Positions 41,806 to 50,465 of a stretch of DNA of 64,000 nucleotides are shown piece after piece. Source of the DNA: an uncultured Prevotella sp. Lineage in GTDB: Bacteria > Bacteroidota > Bacteroidia > Bacteroidales > Bacteroidaceae. Numbering within the stretch: the stretch's first letter is position 1; every line of letters starts with the position of its first letter. The position numbers were made by a program, and so were the translations under genes. The DNA lies in NCBI GenBank assembly GCA_900771975.1, contig CAAGPV010000078.1:1-64000 (forward strand), read 5' to 3'. The notes below the pieces were generated by a model, which was not told where the DNA came from, ran no database searches, and worked only from the letters and a program-made list of their open reading frames with translations.

Positions 41806-43539
41806 TTATTCAGCGTCGTCCGATGCTGTAGGTGCTACAGCGCGAAAGCTATCAAGGTCTTCAGCCTTGAGGTTCTTGATGTAAGCAGCCTTGCCTATAA
41901 CGTCTTCTTCTGCCATACGAACATAGACGTTGGCCGATTTTGTGAAGAGCTCAGGAGCGCGTGTGGCATCATCAAGGATGAGAAGGCTCATGATGATTTC
42001 GGCAGTCATGTCATAGAGACGACGGCCCAAGAAGTCGTGAACGTCCTGATTGTTGGCGTCTTTTACCAAGTTGACTGCTTCTTCGTAAAGTGCAGCCAAA
42101 CGGGCAACACGTGCCAAGAGCGGTTTCAGGCTGTCTGCCACTTCTTGTTCCAACATCTCTTTGATGATGGAAAGGTAAGTGCCGTTGGTGATATAGCGGA
42201 TGGCAGCCACCACCTGCAACTGAGTCGTACCCTCATAGATGGAGAAGATGCGTGCGTCGCGGAACAAACGCTGGCTCTTGTATTCCATAATGAAACCCGA
42301 ACCACCGTGAATGCTGATGGCATCGTAAGCATTTTGGTTGGCATATTCGGAGTTCATACCCTTGGCCAATGGGGTGAAGGCATCAGCCAAACGGGTGTAT
42401 TTCTTCATTTCCTGACGCTCTTCAGGAGACAACTTTGTGTCGCGGGCAATGTCTTCAAGTGCTTTGTAGATGTCAACATAGCGTGCAGTCTGGTAAAGCA
42501 ACGAACGTCCTGCATCCAGTTTTGCCTTCATACGGCTCAGCATATCATAGACAGCAGGGAAATTGACAATCTTTTGTCCGAACTGGGCACGCTCCTTTGC
42601 ATAGGCCAAGCCTTCGTTGTAAGCTTCCTGCTCTACGCCAACGCTTTGGGCGGCAATGCCCAATCGTGCGCCGTTCATCAAGGCCATCACATACTTGATG
42701 AGGCCTAAGCGAGTGCTACCACATAGTTCTGCCTTTGCATTCTTGTAGACAAGCTCACACGTAGGAGAACCGTGAATGCCCAATTTGTGCTCGATGTGAC
42801 GGACGGTAACGCCACCGTCACGTTTGTCGTAGATGAACATCGATAAGCCACGGCCGTCTTTCGTGCCCTCTTCAGAGCGGGCAAGGACAAGGTGAATGTC
42901 GGAATCGCCATTGGTGATGAAACGCTTCACACCGTTCAGACGCCATGTGCCGTCTGCGTCTTTGGTGGCCTTGAGCATCACGCGTTGCAGGTCAGAACCG
43001 GCGTCAGGCTCGGTTAAGTCCATTGACATGGTCTCGCCTGCACAGATGCGGGGAATGTATTTCTGGCGTTGCTCTTCAGAACCGAACTCGTAGAGCGTGT
43101 CGATACAACTCTGGAGAGACCATACGTTCTGGAAACCAGCGTCGGCTGCAGAGACAACTTCCGATGCCATGGAGAACACGGTGTTGGGAAGATTGAGCCC
43201 ACCGTAACGGCGTGGCATCGAAATACCCCAAAGACCAGCCTTGCGTGTGGCGTCGAGGTTCTCGAAAGTCTTGCTTGCATAAATCATACGACCGTTCTCA
43301 AGATGTGGGCCTTCGAGGTCGACAGCTTCTGAATTGGGCTCGATGATGTTTGCAGCTACATCGCCAGCAATGTCTAACAGCCGCTTGTAGTTTTCTATAG
43401 CATCCTCGTAGTTGACAGGAGCGTCTGAAAAGTTATCCTTGTCTATGTAGTTTCTTTCCTTCAAGTCAACGACTCTTTTCATGAGAGGGTGGTTGAGATG
43501 GAAAGCAATTTCGGGATGATCGCTATAATAGTTTGCCAT
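41806..43539 (-). CDS. Acyl-CoA dehydrogenase
   Basis: FAD-dependent acyl-CoA dehydrogenase, here paired with electron-transfer flavoprotein. The 577-residue protein has the N-terminal, middle (SMDLTEPDAGSDLQRVM, then WRLNGVKRFITNGD) and C-terminal flavin-fold domains (RAQFGQKIVNFPAV, DAISIHGGSGFIMEY, IYEGTTQLQVVAAI), plus a C-terminal extension of about 130 residues that makes it longer than short-chain enzymes. It lies 6 bases after etfA, so the three genes form one complex-encoding operon. In anaerobes such complexes often work in butyryl-CoA or branched-chain acyl-CoA metabolism; chain length is not known here. Confidence 0.9.
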   Translation of the reverse strand: MANYYSDHPEIAFHLNHPLMKRVVDLKERNYIDKDNFSDAPVNYEDAIENYKRLLDIAGDVAANIIEPNSEAVDLEGPHLENGRMIYASKTFENLDATRKAGLWGISMPRRYGGLNLPNTVFSMASEVVSAADAGFQNVWSLQSCIDTLYEFGSEEQRQKYIPRICAGETMSMDLTEPDAGSDLQRVMLKATKDADGTWRLNGVKRFITNGDSDIHLVLARSEEGTKDGRGLSMFIYDKRDGGVTVRHIEHKLGIHGSPTCELVYKNAKAELCGSTRLGLIKYVMALMNGARLGIAAQSVGVEQEAYNEGLAYAKERAQFGQKIVNFPAVYDMLSRMKAKLDAGRSLLYQTARYVDIYKALEDIARDTKLSPEERQEMKKYTRLADAFTPLAKGMNSEYANQNAYDAISIHGGSGFIMEYKSQRLFRDARIFSIYEGTTQLQVVAAIRYITNGTYLSIIKEMLEQEVADSLKPLLARVARLAALYEEAVNLVKDANNQDVHDFLGRRLYDMTAEIIMSLLILDDATRAPELFTKSANVYVRMAEEDVIGKAAYIKNLKAEDLDSFRAVAPTASDDAE

Positions 43540-43545
43540 TGCTAT

Positions 43546-44568
43546 TTACTTTGTGTTTTGTTTGTAATACTTGATAAGTTTTGGAACGACTTCTTCCACG
43601 TTGCCTACTATTACATAGTCGGCAATCTTGTTGATGGGGGCATCGGGGTCGTTGTTGACAGAAATGATGATGCCAGAGTCTTGCATACCAGCGATGTGCT
43701 GGATTTGACCAGAGATACCACAGGCGATATAGACTTTCGGGTGGACGGTAATGCCCGTCTGGCCAATCTGTCGGTCGCTTTCTATCCAGCCTGCATCAAC
43801 AGCAGCACGACTTGCACCAACTTCGCCATGGAGCACTTTGGCCAATTTGAACAACTGGTCGAAACCTTCCTTGCTGCCAACACCATATCCACCAGCTACA
43901 ACAATGGGAGAGCCTTTCAGATTGTGCTTGGCTTCTTCTACGTGATGATCAAGTACTTTCACGACAAAAGCCTCGGGAGAAACATATTTGTTGACGTCGG
44001 GATAGGTGACTTCGCCTTTGGCTTTGCCTTCGTAAACGGCTTTCTGCATTACACCGCTACGAACGGTTGCCATCTGCGGACGATGTTCAGGATTGACAAT
44101 AGTGGCTACAATGTTGCCTCCAAAAGCAGGACGAATCTGGTAAAGCAACTGGTCGTAGTGCTTGCCGGTCTTCTTTTCATCGTAGGGACCAATCTCAAGT
44201 TGCGTACAGTCGGCGGTGAGACCGCTGGTGAGTGACGAACTTACACGGGGCCCGAGGTCACGTCCGATGACGGTAGCGCCCATTAATGCAATCTGAGGTT
44301 GCTCTTCTTTGAACAGGTTAACCAGGATGTCCGTGTGGGGAGCAGAGGTGTATGGGAAGAGTCCTTCTGCATCGAAAACAAACAACTTGTCAACTCCATA
44401 AGGAAGAATTTGGTCTTCCACTTGTCCCTTAATGCCTGTTCCGGCAACTACAGCATTGAGGTCTACTCCCAACTCATTGGCCAATTTGCGACCTTTGGTG
44501 AGAAGTTCTTGTGAAACTTCAGCAACTTTGGTGCCTTCGATTTCAATATAAACAAAAACGTTATTCAT
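43546..44568 (-). CDS. etfA: Electron-transfer flavoprotein alpha subunit
   Basis: FAD-binding subunit of ETF, which passes electrons from the acyl-CoA dehydrogenase. The 340-residue protein has the N-terminal alpha domain and the C-terminal FAD domain with GGYGVGSKEGFDQLFKLA, GQTGITVHPKVYIACGISGQIQH and DPDAPINKIADYVIVG, all characteristic. It starts 3 bases after etfB and is followed by the dehydrogenase 6 bases later. Confidence 0.95.
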   Translation of the reverse strand: MNNVFVYIEIEGTKVAEVSQELLTKGRKLANELGVDLNAVVAGTGIKGQVEDQILPYGVDKLFVFDAEGLFPYTSAPHTDILVNLFKEEQPQIALMGATVIGRDLGPRVSSSLTSGLTADCTQLEIGPYDEKKTGKHYDQLLYQIRPAFGGNIVATIVNPEHRPQMATVRSGVMQKAVYEGKAKGEVTYPDVNKYVSPEAFVVKVLDHHVEEAKHNLKGSPIVVAGGYGVGSKEGFDQLFKLAKVLHGEVGASRAAVDAGWIESDRQIGQTGITVHPKVYIACGISGQIQHIAGMQDSGIIISVNNDPDAPINKIADYVIVGNVEEVVPKLIKYYKQNTK

Positions 44569-44571
44569 ATT

Positions 44572-45441
44572 TTAGCCAATAATCTTTTCGTCCAACAATT
44601 CTTTAATAAGTCCCTCTACATCGGTATCAGAGCCAGTAAGCGTTTTGCTCTCCTTGGCTTGGAAAACGATGTTCTGTACAGCTTTCACTTTCGTAGGTGA
44701 GCCAGAAAGGCCACATTGCTGGGCGTCGCCGTCTACATCGGCAACACTCCACTGGTTGAGCGTGAGGTAAGGACGCTCTTCGTAGAGCTTTGTCCATGGC
44801 TCATCGCCTTTGCGTTCCATGGGGCATGTGGCATATTTGTACTTCATTACCAATTTGGCATTGCAAGGACGGCAAGGTGCTGCACTGCCGTTAACGGTGA
44901 TGACAACAGGAAGCGGAGCTTCAACGGTTTCTACACCACCGTCAATGTGGCGGCGGATAGTGGCTTTTCCGTTTTCTACTTTCAAGATTTCCTCGGCATA
45001 GGTAACTTGGTTAAGTCCTAACTTCTGGGCTACTTGTGGACCCACCTGAGCCGTATCGCCGTCAATGGCTTGTCTTCCACCGATGACAATATCGACATCT
45101 CCAATCTTTTTAATGCCAGTGGCCAAGGCGTAAGATGTGGCCAATGTGTCGGCTCCTGCAAAGAGTCGGTCTGTCAATAACCAACCTGTGTCTGCTCCAC
45201 GATAGAGGCCTTGACGGATAATCTCTCCTGCACGGGGAGGTCCCATGGTAAGTATACCAACGGTAGAACCGGGATTTTGTTCCTTCAGACGAAGGGCTTG
45301 TTCTAAGGCGTTTAGGTCTTCTGGGTTGAAGATTGCAGGTAAGGCAGCACGATTGACGGTGCCTTCGGCTGTCATAGCGTCCTTGCCTACGTTTCTTGTG
45401 TCAGGTACTTGCTTTGCAAGCACTACAATTTTCAAACTCAT
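44572..45441 (-). CDS. etfB: Electron-transfer flavoprotein beta subunit
   Basis: Beta subunit of ETF. The 289-residue protein shows the usual start KIVVLAKQVPDTRNVG, the FNPEDLNALEQALRLKE segment and the nucleotide-binding stretch VDIVIGGRQAIDGDTAQVGPQVA. Some EtfB proteins of this type hold a second FAD and take part in electron bifurcation; I cannot tell whether this one does. It is the first gene of the operon and has a full-consensus promoter. Confidence 0.95.
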   Translation of the reverse strand: MSLKIVVLAKQVPDTRNVGKDAMTAEGTVNRAALPAIFNPEDLNALEQALRLKEQNPGSTVGILTMGPPRAGEIIRQGLYRGADTGWLLTDRLFAGADTLATSYALATGIKKIGDVDIVIGGRQAIDGDTAQVGPQVAQKLGLNQVTYAEEILKVENGKATIRRHIDGGVETVEAPLPVVITVNGSAAPCRPCNAKLVMKYKYATCPMERKGDEPWTKLYEERPYLTLNQWSVADVDGDAQQCGLSGSPTKVKAVQNIVFQAKESKTLTGSDTDVEGLIKELLDEKIIG

Positions 45442-45475
45442 AAAAAAATAAAATGTTATTTAGAAATTTCTCGGG

Positions 45476-45506
45476 CAAAGGTAGTTAATATTTGTTAGGC
45501 AGCAAA
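45476..45506 (-). promoter_or_regulatory. Promoter of the etfB operon
   Basis: On the minus strand TTTG (45506-45503), 19 bases, TACCTTTG (45483-45476). The predicted leader is about 30 bases. Confidence 0.75.
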
Positions 45507-45610
45507 AAAAATGACAATCAAAATGCACAAAGTCGTAATGTATGTGCACAATATGGCTTGTTTGTGCATCTTTTTTGAAGGTAGGCGTATCGTATGAACC
45601 CAGAAATTGT

Positions 45611-45618
45611 TAACTTTG
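45611..45618 (+). promoter_or_regulatory. -7 promoter box of dnaG-cls
   Basis: TAACTTTG on the plus strand, 44 bases before the dnaG ATG. No TTTG is found at the normal spacing. Confidence 0.45.
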
Positions 45619-45662
45619 CAACTATATAAATAATGTATAGACAAGGCTTTGAATAGACAGTT

Positions 45663-47594
45663 ATGATAGACAGGGCAACGGTAGACAAAATATTAAGCGC
45701 AGCCAATATTGTTGAAGTGGTATCGGATTTCGTCTCTTTGAGAAAGGCGGGTACAAGCTATCGTGGACTTTGCCCTTTCCATGACGACCATACTCCGTCG
45801 TTTTCTGTATCGCCAGTAAAGGGTATTTACAAGTGCTTCTCTTGTGGGGAGTCGGGCAATGTGGTCAACTTCGTGATGAAACACGAACAGATGACTTACC
45901 CTGAAGCCCTGCGCTGGCTGGCAAATCGCTATCACATAGAAATAGAGGAACGCGAAATGTCGGAAGAGGAGAAGCGGCAGGAGAGCGAACGGGAGTCGAT
46001 GTTCATTGTTAACGAGTGGGCAATGAAGTATTTTTGCGACATTCTTCACAACGACAGTGATGGCCGTGCCATCGGAATGCAGTACTTTCGTTCACGTGGC
46101 TTCCGTGATGATATCATTGAAAAGTTTCAGTTAGGCTTTTGCTTATCCCAGCGTGATGCCTTTTCTTCGGCAGCCTTGAAGGCAGGGTTCAAACCCGAAT
46201 ATCTCAAGAAAACGGGGTTGTGTTATGCCCGCGACAACGGTTATTTGATAGACCGATTTGCCGGACGGGTCATATTTCCTTGGTTGGGAGTGAGCGGAAA
46301 GGTAACGGCTTTTGGCGGAAGACTGTTGGATTCGCGGACAAAGGGGGTGCAACAGAAGTATGTAAACTCACCAGATAGCGACATCTACCATAAAGAGCGG
46401 GAACTGTATGGCATCTATCAAGCCAAGAAAGCTATTGCAAAGTTTGACCTTGTCTATATGGTAGAAGGCTATACTGATGTTGTTTCAATGCATCAATGTG
46501 GTATTGAAAATGTAGTGGCCAACTCGGGAACAGCCCTTAGCGTCTACCAGATACGCTTGTTGCATCGCTTTACAAACAATATAGTGTTGCTCTATGACGG
46601 CGATGAGGCCGGTATACATGCTGCAATGAGAGGAACAGACATGCTGCTATCTGAGGGAATGAGCGTGAAAGTATTGCTATTGCCGGACGGTGACGACCCT
46701 GATAGCTTTGCCCGTAAGCATGAAGCTGCTGACTTTAGAAAATATATTGAAGACCATCAAACAGACTTTATTGTATTTAAAATCAATCAGACCCTAAACG
46801 GTGTGACCGATCCCATCAAGCGCTCGGAAGCCATTAGCGGCATCGTTCGCAGCATAAGCGTTATACATGACCAGATATTGAGGGCGACCTATCTGAGGGA
46901 ATGTTCTGCAAGGACGGGTATAGCAGAGCCGACTTTGATAGAAACCATGAACCGTTTCATCTATCAAGACAAAGAACAACAAGCCAAGGAAAGAGAAAGG
47001 GTACAGGCGCAGACACCTGTGGCAGTCCCTTTGCAGCCAGCAACACCACAGCAACGGGTGAGCAAGGTGGAAGATTTGCTGATTCAAGCCGTTATACGTC
47101 ATGGCGAAAAAATTATTCTGAACAATATAGAAAACGAGGAAACGGGGGAAACTTTCGACCTGAACGTTGCACAATACATCGACTATGACTTGGGCCTCGA
47201 CGGGCTGCAATTCTCTCATTCCCTGTACAATCAAATCTTGTCTGAGGCGGTTGAACATAGCGGAGACAAGGAATTTAAGGCAGAGCCCTATTTCACCCAT
47301 CATCACAACATGAAGATTGCGGAATTGGCTTCCCGTTTCAGTGCTGACGACTTCGTGTTGTCGAAGAGCTTGCAGGTGGAAGAAAACGAGAAAGAACTGC
47401 GTGACAGGGTGATGCATATGGTGCTTGATTTCCGAATGGAATATGTGGAAGAACATCTGAGAGACTTGCAGCAGAAGCTGAAATCTGTGGCGCAAGACGT
47501 TGAAGCTGCCTTAAACGTTATGAAGGAAATAAAGAGAATGCAGCAAATACGTAATCTCTTGGCTAAAGAATTGGGTAACGATATCCTTGTATGA
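45663..47594 (+). CDS. dnaG: DNA primase DnaG
   Basis: Primase that makes RNA primers at the replication fork. The 643-residue protein has the zinc ribbon (Cys37, His40, Cys58, Cys61; CPFHDDH and CFSCG), the RNA-polymerase domain with LGFC and YVNSPDS segments, the TOPRIM core (MVEGYTDVVSM; LYDGDEAGIHAA) and a C-terminal helicase-binding domain. Its stop overlaps the cls start (ATGA), so the two are translationally coupled. Confidence 0.97.
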   Translation: MIDRATVDKILSAANIVEVVSDFVSLRKAGTSYRGLCPFHDDHTPSFSVSPVKGIYKCFSCGESGNVVNFVMKHEQMTYPEALRWLANRYHIEIEEREMSEEEKRQESERESMFIVNEWAMKYFCDILHNDSDGRAIGMQYFRSRGFRDDIIEKFQLGFCLSQRDAFSSAALKAGFKPEYLKKTGLCYARDNGYLIDRFAGRVIFPWLGVSGKVTAFGGRLLDSRTKGVQQKYVNSPDSDIYHKERELYGIYQAKKAIAKFDLVYMVEGYTDVVSMHQCGIENVVANSGTALSVYQIRLLHRFTNNIVLLYDGDEAGIHAAMRGTDMLLSEGMSVKVLLLPDGDDPDSFARKHEAADFRKYIEDHQTDFIVFKINQTLNGVTDPIKRSEAISGIVRSISVIHDQILRATYLRECSARTGIAEPTLIETMNRFIYQDKEQQAKERERVQAQTPVAVPLQPATPQQRVSKVEDLLIQAVIRHGEKIILNNIENEETGETFDLNVAQYIDYDLGLDGLQFSHSLYNQILSEAVEHSGDKEFKAEPYFTHHHNMKIAELASRFSADDFVLSKSLQVEENEKELRDRVMHMVLDFRMEYVEEHLRDLQQKLKSVAQDVEAALNVMKEIKRMQQIRNLLAKELGNDILV

Positions 47595-49015
47595 TATACA
47601 TTCACTGGGCAATACTTACGTTATATATCTTTGTAGTGGTAGCTGCAATGGTGACGGTACTGATGGATCATCGGCAACCGGCAAAGACTATGGCGTGGAT
47701 ATTGGTGCTATCGTTTATGCCGTTGGTTGGTATTGTACTTTATTTCTTCTTCGGACGAAACATCCGTAAAGAGCGTATCATCTCACAAAGCAGTTTGGAC
47801 CAGTTGACCAAACGGTCTATGTTGGAATTTGTCGAGCAAAAAGACTTGCAGCTGCCGGAGTGTCATCGGACGTTGATAGACCTTTTTACCAATCAGAGTT
47901 GGGCATTGCCTTTCAAGAACAACCTTGTGGAAATATACACAAGCGGCTATGAGTTTTTTCCAGAATTGCTTTCCGCTATAGGTAAAGCAAAAGAGCACAT
48001 ACATCTTGATACATATATAATAGAGGATGACCCCTTGGGCCATTTGATAGCGGATGCGTTGATAGACAAAGTAAGGGAAGGTGTCAAGGTGCGCCTTATC
48101 TATGACGATGTGGGTTGTTGGGATGTGAAGAACTGCTTTTTTGAGCATTTGCGGGAGGAGGGAATTGAGGTCAGGCCGTTTATGCCGGTTCGCTTCCCTG
48201 CCTTTACGGGCAAGGTAAACTACCGTAACCACCGCAAGGTGTGCGTGATAGATGGTCGAGTGGGATATATCGGTGGTATGAATATAGCCCTTCGCTATGT
48301 GAAAGGGCGGAAGGGAAACGAGTGGAGAGATACTCATATGCGGCTTGTGGGGTGTGCTGTTTATGGCTTGCAAAGGGCTTTCTTACAGGACTGGTTCTTT
48401 GTAGACCAGACCTTGATAACAAGTCGTAAGTACTATCCAGAATTGGATTTAGACATCGTTAATGACTGCATAGTGCAGGTTGTGACAAGCAATCCTACCA
48501 GTCCTTGGCCTGATTTAGAGCAGGGCTATGTGCGAACACTTCTGTCTGCTCGACATTACGTCTATATGGAAACTCCTTATTTCCTGCCAACTGAACCTAT
48601 CTTGTTTGCTATGAGGACGGCAGCGGTGGCAGGTATAGATGTAAGGCTGATGGTACCTCGTTATGGAGATGCCAAACTGGTGGAGTGGGCGAGCCGCTCT
48701 TACGTTATGGAAGCGGTGAAAGCGGGAGTAAAAGTCTATTTTTACGAGGGCGGATTCAATCATAGCAAGCTTCTCATCTGTGATGATAGCCTTGCATCGT
48801 GTGGATCTGCTAACGTTGATTTCCGTAGTTTTGAAAACAATTTTGAAGCGAATGCCTTTATATATGACAAGGATGTTGCACTTAAACTAAAACAAGTGTT
48901 CCTGAAAGACCAAGGCAAATGTACGCTTGTTAACGAAAGCCAAGACCTCCAACAGCGACCATTTGTCAATCGCTTGTGGGAGTCGGTTGTGCGATTGTTG
49001 TCCCCTTTACTTTAA
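47591..49015 (+). CDS. cls: Cardiolipin synthase
   Basis: Inner-membrane phospholipase-D-family enzyme that makes cardiolipin from phosphatidylglycerol. The 474-residue protein has two N-terminal membrane helices (residues 5-25 and 35-54) and both HKD motifs: H214-K216-D221 in NHRKVCVID and H391-K393-D398 in NHSKLLICD, each followed by Gly-rich GGMN/GSAN turns. It is coupled to dnaG by an ATGA overlap and its last 9 bases overlap the 3' end of convergent rsmD. Confidence 0.93.
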   Translation: MIYIHWAILTLYIFVVVAAMVTVLMDHRQPAKTMAWILVLSFMPLVGIVLYFFFGRNIRKERIISQSSLDQLTKRSMLEFVEQKDLQLPECHRTLIDLFTNQSWALPFKNNLVEIYTSGYEFFPELLSAIGKAKEHIHLDTYIIEDDPLGHLIADALIDKVREGVKVRLIYDDVGCWDVKNCFFEHLREEGIEVRPFMPVRFPAFTGKVNYRNHRKVCVIDGRVGYIGGMNIALRYVKGRKGNEWRDTHMRLVGCAVYGLQRAFLQDWFFVDQTLITSRKYYPELDLDIVNDCIVQVVTSNPTSPWPDLEQGYVRTLLSARHYVYMETPYFLPTEPILFAMRTAAVAGIDVRLMVPRYGDAKLVEWASRSYVMEAVKAGVKVYFYEGGFNHSKLLICDDSLASCGSANVDFRSFENNFEANAFIYDKDVALKLKQVFLKDQGKCTLVNESQDLQQRPFVNRLWESVVRLLSPLL

Positions 49016-49540
49016 GAAAATGGAGAAATTGACACTGCCATAGCTCCTGTGCTCATGAAAGTGCGGGTGGTTGGAGAAGTCGTTGGGCTTGCCATGCTCG
49101 AAAACAAACACTCCGCCATCCTTCAGCAAGTCGTTGCTGAAAATGAGGTCGGGGACTGTAGGCAGTTCGGGAAGAGCATACGGGGGGTCGGCAAAGATGA
49201 AGTCAAACTGTTGATGGCATGATTTGACAAAGCGGAAAACATCTCCTTTTATCAAAAGATGCCTGTCTGTGCCTATCTTTTTCATGCATTGGGCAATGAA
49301 CGATGCGTGTTCGCGGTCTTTTTCCACGCTCACTACTTGCAGACAACCCCTTGACAGAAGTTCAAGCGATATGCTTCCAGTACCGGCAAATAGGTCGAGA
49401 GCTATTGCGTCTTCAAAGTCCAAGTAACCGTTAAGGACATTAAAGATGTTTTCTTTGGCAAAATCTGTTGTGGGGCGCGCTTTAAATGTGCGTGGAATGT
49501 CGAAGTGTCGCCCTTTATATAATCCCGTTATTATTCTCAT
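49007..49540 (-). CDS. rsmD: 16S rRNA (guanine966-N2)-methyltransferase RsmD
   Basis: SAM-dependent methyltransferase that modifies G966 of 16S rRNA. The 177-residue protein has the start MRIITGLYKGRHF, motif I DLFAGTGSISLELLSRG, and the catalytic DPPY motif in FIFADPPYALPEL. It lies 12 bases downstream of the DUF3822 gene, a common pairing in Bacteroidota, and its 3' end overlaps cls. Confidence 0.95.
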   Translation of the reverse strand: MRIITGLYKGRHFDIPRTFKARPTTDFAKENIFNVLNGYLDFEDAIALDLFAGTGSISLELLSRGCLQVVSVEKDREHASFIAQCMKKIGTDRHLLIKGDVFRFVKSCHQQFDFIFADPPYALPELPTVPDLIFSNDLLKDGGVFVFEHGKPNDFSNHPHFHEHRSYGSVNFSIFLK

Positions 49541-49552
49541 AAGATAGATGTG

Positions 49553-50374
49553 TTAATGATCTAAGTAGAGTGCCTTGAGGTCGTAGGGCAGGTGTTCGTC
49601 GACTGCAATGGCTGTGTGGTCAAACTCAACGGCAGGGTTGATAAATGAAAATCGCTGTATGTATAGTTTCAATTGCTCGCGAACCTGTTCCTTATTTTGG
49701 AAATTTCCGACAAGATACAACTCGTCTTTTTCAGCATGAAAACCCAATTGTTTCCAAGTGTAAAACAAGAAATAAAGGGCGTCTTCCATGTGTGTTGCAT
49801 CAAAAGTATTGCAAAACTTAAATCTGTTTTGTGCAAAACAGAAGATGTTCATCCGCTTGTCGTAGAAATAAGCGAACAACTTTTGGCGGCTTACCGTAAA
49901 GTTTCTGCGATAGAGATGAGTCCAAACGGGTTGGCAAGAAGGTAAAAACTGCACTTCTTCAAAATGTTCGCAAAGTGCTTTCTTCAGGTCTTTGTTGACG
50001 GGAAAAACGGCAGCCACCTTTAAGTTCGGCAAAATGCTATGAACCAATTCGTCTTTTTCATGACCTGAAAACGAGGTATGATAAAGCAAGTCAGTGTCTT
50101 CGTTTTGAAATTCGTCAATGGGTATTAGCATAACATCTGTTGTCAGTAATGACAAACAACGTTTGTACCCACTGCCCAACAGTTCGCTGGATGATATTGC
50201 GTTTCTGAAGTTTGCCACTGCAGAAAGTCCTTTATCGGTTTCATAGGTCTCGTAAACAATTTTTTGAAGACCCTGTGGATTGCCGACAGCAAAAATCATT
50301 TGTTGCTCACCTATACGTATGGTCAAGCGAGAAGTCTGTGCGTGAAAGATGTTATTGTTGTCAGTTTCCATCAT
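49553..50374 (-). CDS. DUF3822 family protein
   Basis: Cytosolic protein of about 273 residues that resembles the Bacteroidota-specific DUF3822 family, whose members are typically next to rsmD, as here. Segments such as LTIRIGEQQMIFAVG, an NPLFYTWKQLG-like helical stretch and LYLVGNF suggest an actin/ASKHA-like layout, which is my inference only. In-frame codons upstream to 50440 overlap the promoter region, so the double ATG at 50374/50371 is preferred. Function unknown. Confidence 0.75.
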   Translation of the reverse strand: MMETDNNNIFHAQTSRLTIRIGEQQMIFAVGNPQGLQKIVYETYETDKGLSAVANFRNAISSSELLGSGYKRCLSLLTTDVMLIPIDEFQNEDTDLLYHTSFSGHEKDELVHSILPNLKVAAVFPVNKDLKKALCEHFEEVQFLPSCQPVWTHLYRRNFTVSRQKLFAYFYDKRMNIFCFAQNRFKFCNTFDATHMEDALYFLFYTWKQLGFHAEKDELYLVGNFQNKEQVREQLKLYIQRFSFINPAVEFDHTAIAVDEHLPYDLKALYLDH

Positions 50375-50403
50375 GAAAAACGAACTTGTCTCAATGTTAT
50401 TTT

Positions 50404-50446
50404 GTATCTTTGCAATGCTAAAGAAGCATTTGTTTTGCAAAGATAC
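50404..50446. promoter_or_regulatory. Palindromic facing promoters
   Basis: A 43-base inverted repeat with 12-base perfect arms (GTATCTTTGCAA and TTGCAAAGATAC). Each arm holds a TATCTTTG -7 box: plus strand 50405-50412 for the helicase, minus strand 50445-50438 for DUF3822. The -33 boxes are weak. The two transcripts would overlap at their 5' ends by roughly 15 bases. Confidence 0.6.
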
Positions 50447-50465
50447 GAAAAGTTTTTGAAAAGCG

